The translations under genes and the position numbers were made by a program. Shown here piece after piece: positions 4,875 to 5,169 of a stretch of DNA of 5,169 nucleotides (position 1 is its first letter; the number at the start of each line of letters is the position of its first letter). The notes under the pieces were generated by a model. The model worked only from the letters and a program-made list of their open reading frames with translations. It was not told the origin of the DNA and did no database searches. This DNA is from Caldilineaceae bacterium (GTDB lineage Bacteria; Chloroflexota; Anaerolineae; Caldilineales; Caldilineaceae), in assembly GCA_028819675.1 (NCBI GenBank), contig JAPPKT010000308.1, positions 1 through 5,169 on the forward strand. The letters are read 5' to 3'.

Positions 4875-5169
4875 ATGCGTTCCATTTACAGCTATCTTGG
4901 TCTCTGGAGAATTGCTCTCCGGCGTTTCAGTTCGGAACCGGTGCTGACTTTTTGTCTTCTGCTTGGTTGGAGCGTGGTGGTGGCGCTGGCGTCGGCGCCG
5001 CCGATGTACACTGACGCGGCCAACCGCTCCCTGCTGCAGCATGAGCTGCAGACCGTCCCAAACCGCTCGGCATTCTCCTTCTTTTATCACTATGTAAAGG
5101 GCTCCAGCGTCGAAGGCGCGGACTGGGATGCGTACGCGGCCCTGGACCAGTACATGGAGACCCGCTATA
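4875..5169 (+). CDS. FtsX-like ABC permease, N-terminal part (cut by the window edge)
   Basis: Only the first 98 residues are visible; the frame is still open at the right edge. The start shows a short basic cytoplasmic segment (R12, R16, R17), one membrane segment at about 23-43 and then an outside region beginning APPMYTDAANRSLLQHEL. This resembles large FtsX/MacB-type permeases as I recall them in Chloroflexota, where a P-x-Y-x-D-A motif and a Leu-rich helix follow the first segment, and a further stretch with F-x-F-x-Y (here SFFYHYVKG, 68-76) comes next. Such proteins work with a LolD/MacB-type ATPase in export or in moving lipoproteins and peptides, not in sugar uptake. The ATG at 4875 has no good ribosome site; the purines GGGAG at 4844-4848 are too far away. 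An upstream non-ATG start cannot be excluded, since the frame has no stop back to 4836. Family assignment is moderate because most of the protein is missing. Confidence 0.6.
   Translation, partial: MRSIYSYLGLWRIALRRFSSEPVLTFCLLLGWSVVVALASAPPMYTDAANRSLLQHELQTVPNRSAFSFFYHYVKGSSVEGADWDAYAALDQYMETRY

Noticed and set aside
1..5169. CRISPR array, insertion sequence, tRNA or integrase-type element
   Set aside because: I saw no evenly spaced long repeats, no transposase or integrase motifs, no terminal inverted repeats with target duplication, and no cloverleaf.

Overview
The window looks like a chromosomal segment from a GC-rich bacterium, most likely a member of the Chloroflexota (Anaerolineae/Caldilineae type). 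The basis is family resemblance: a twin-arginine lipoprotein signal ending in LAAC and followed by an Ala/Pro linker, a sugar-type ABC importer without its own ATPase, and the start of an FtsX-like permease whose N-terminal pattern (one membrane segment, then a P-x-Y-x-D-A motif) I associate with that phylum. This assignment is inferred; no ribosomal marker is present.

Layout, all on the + strand. Positions 1-387 hold no convincing gene. They contain a purine-rich repetitive tract (11-51), then an AT-richer stretch with a good sigma70-type promoter (165-193) and a leader of about 190 nt carrying several small dyads. A cyclase-family (kynurenine formamidase-like) metal hydrolase follows at 388-1110. 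A 178-nt gap holds a consensus -10 box, an 8-bp palindrome and three GTAC tetramers spaced exactly 9 bp apart. Next come the three integral parts of a CUT1-type importer: a Tat-exported solute-binding lipoprotein (1289-2755), a MalF/UgpA-type permease (2902-3867) and a MalG/UgpE-type permease (3955-4836). The gaps between them carry inverted repeats, the strongest being a hairpin of about 14 bp between the binding protein and the first permease. From 4875 to the right edge is the 5' end of an FtsX-family permease, cut by the window.

The binding protein would capture a solute outside the membrane and hand it to the two-permease channel. No ATP-binding subunit is encoded here, so a shared MsmX/UgpC-type ATPase elsewhere is likely. 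The upstream cyclase-family hydrolase may act on the imported compound or a derivative, but it has its own candidate promoter and the substrate cannot be read from sequence.

I found no clear evidence of an undescribed system. The observations most worth following are the regulatory and RNA-level structures: the long dyad-rich leader, the GTAC array at a promoter lacking a -35 box, and the intergenic hairpins that could set the ratio of binding protein to permeases.
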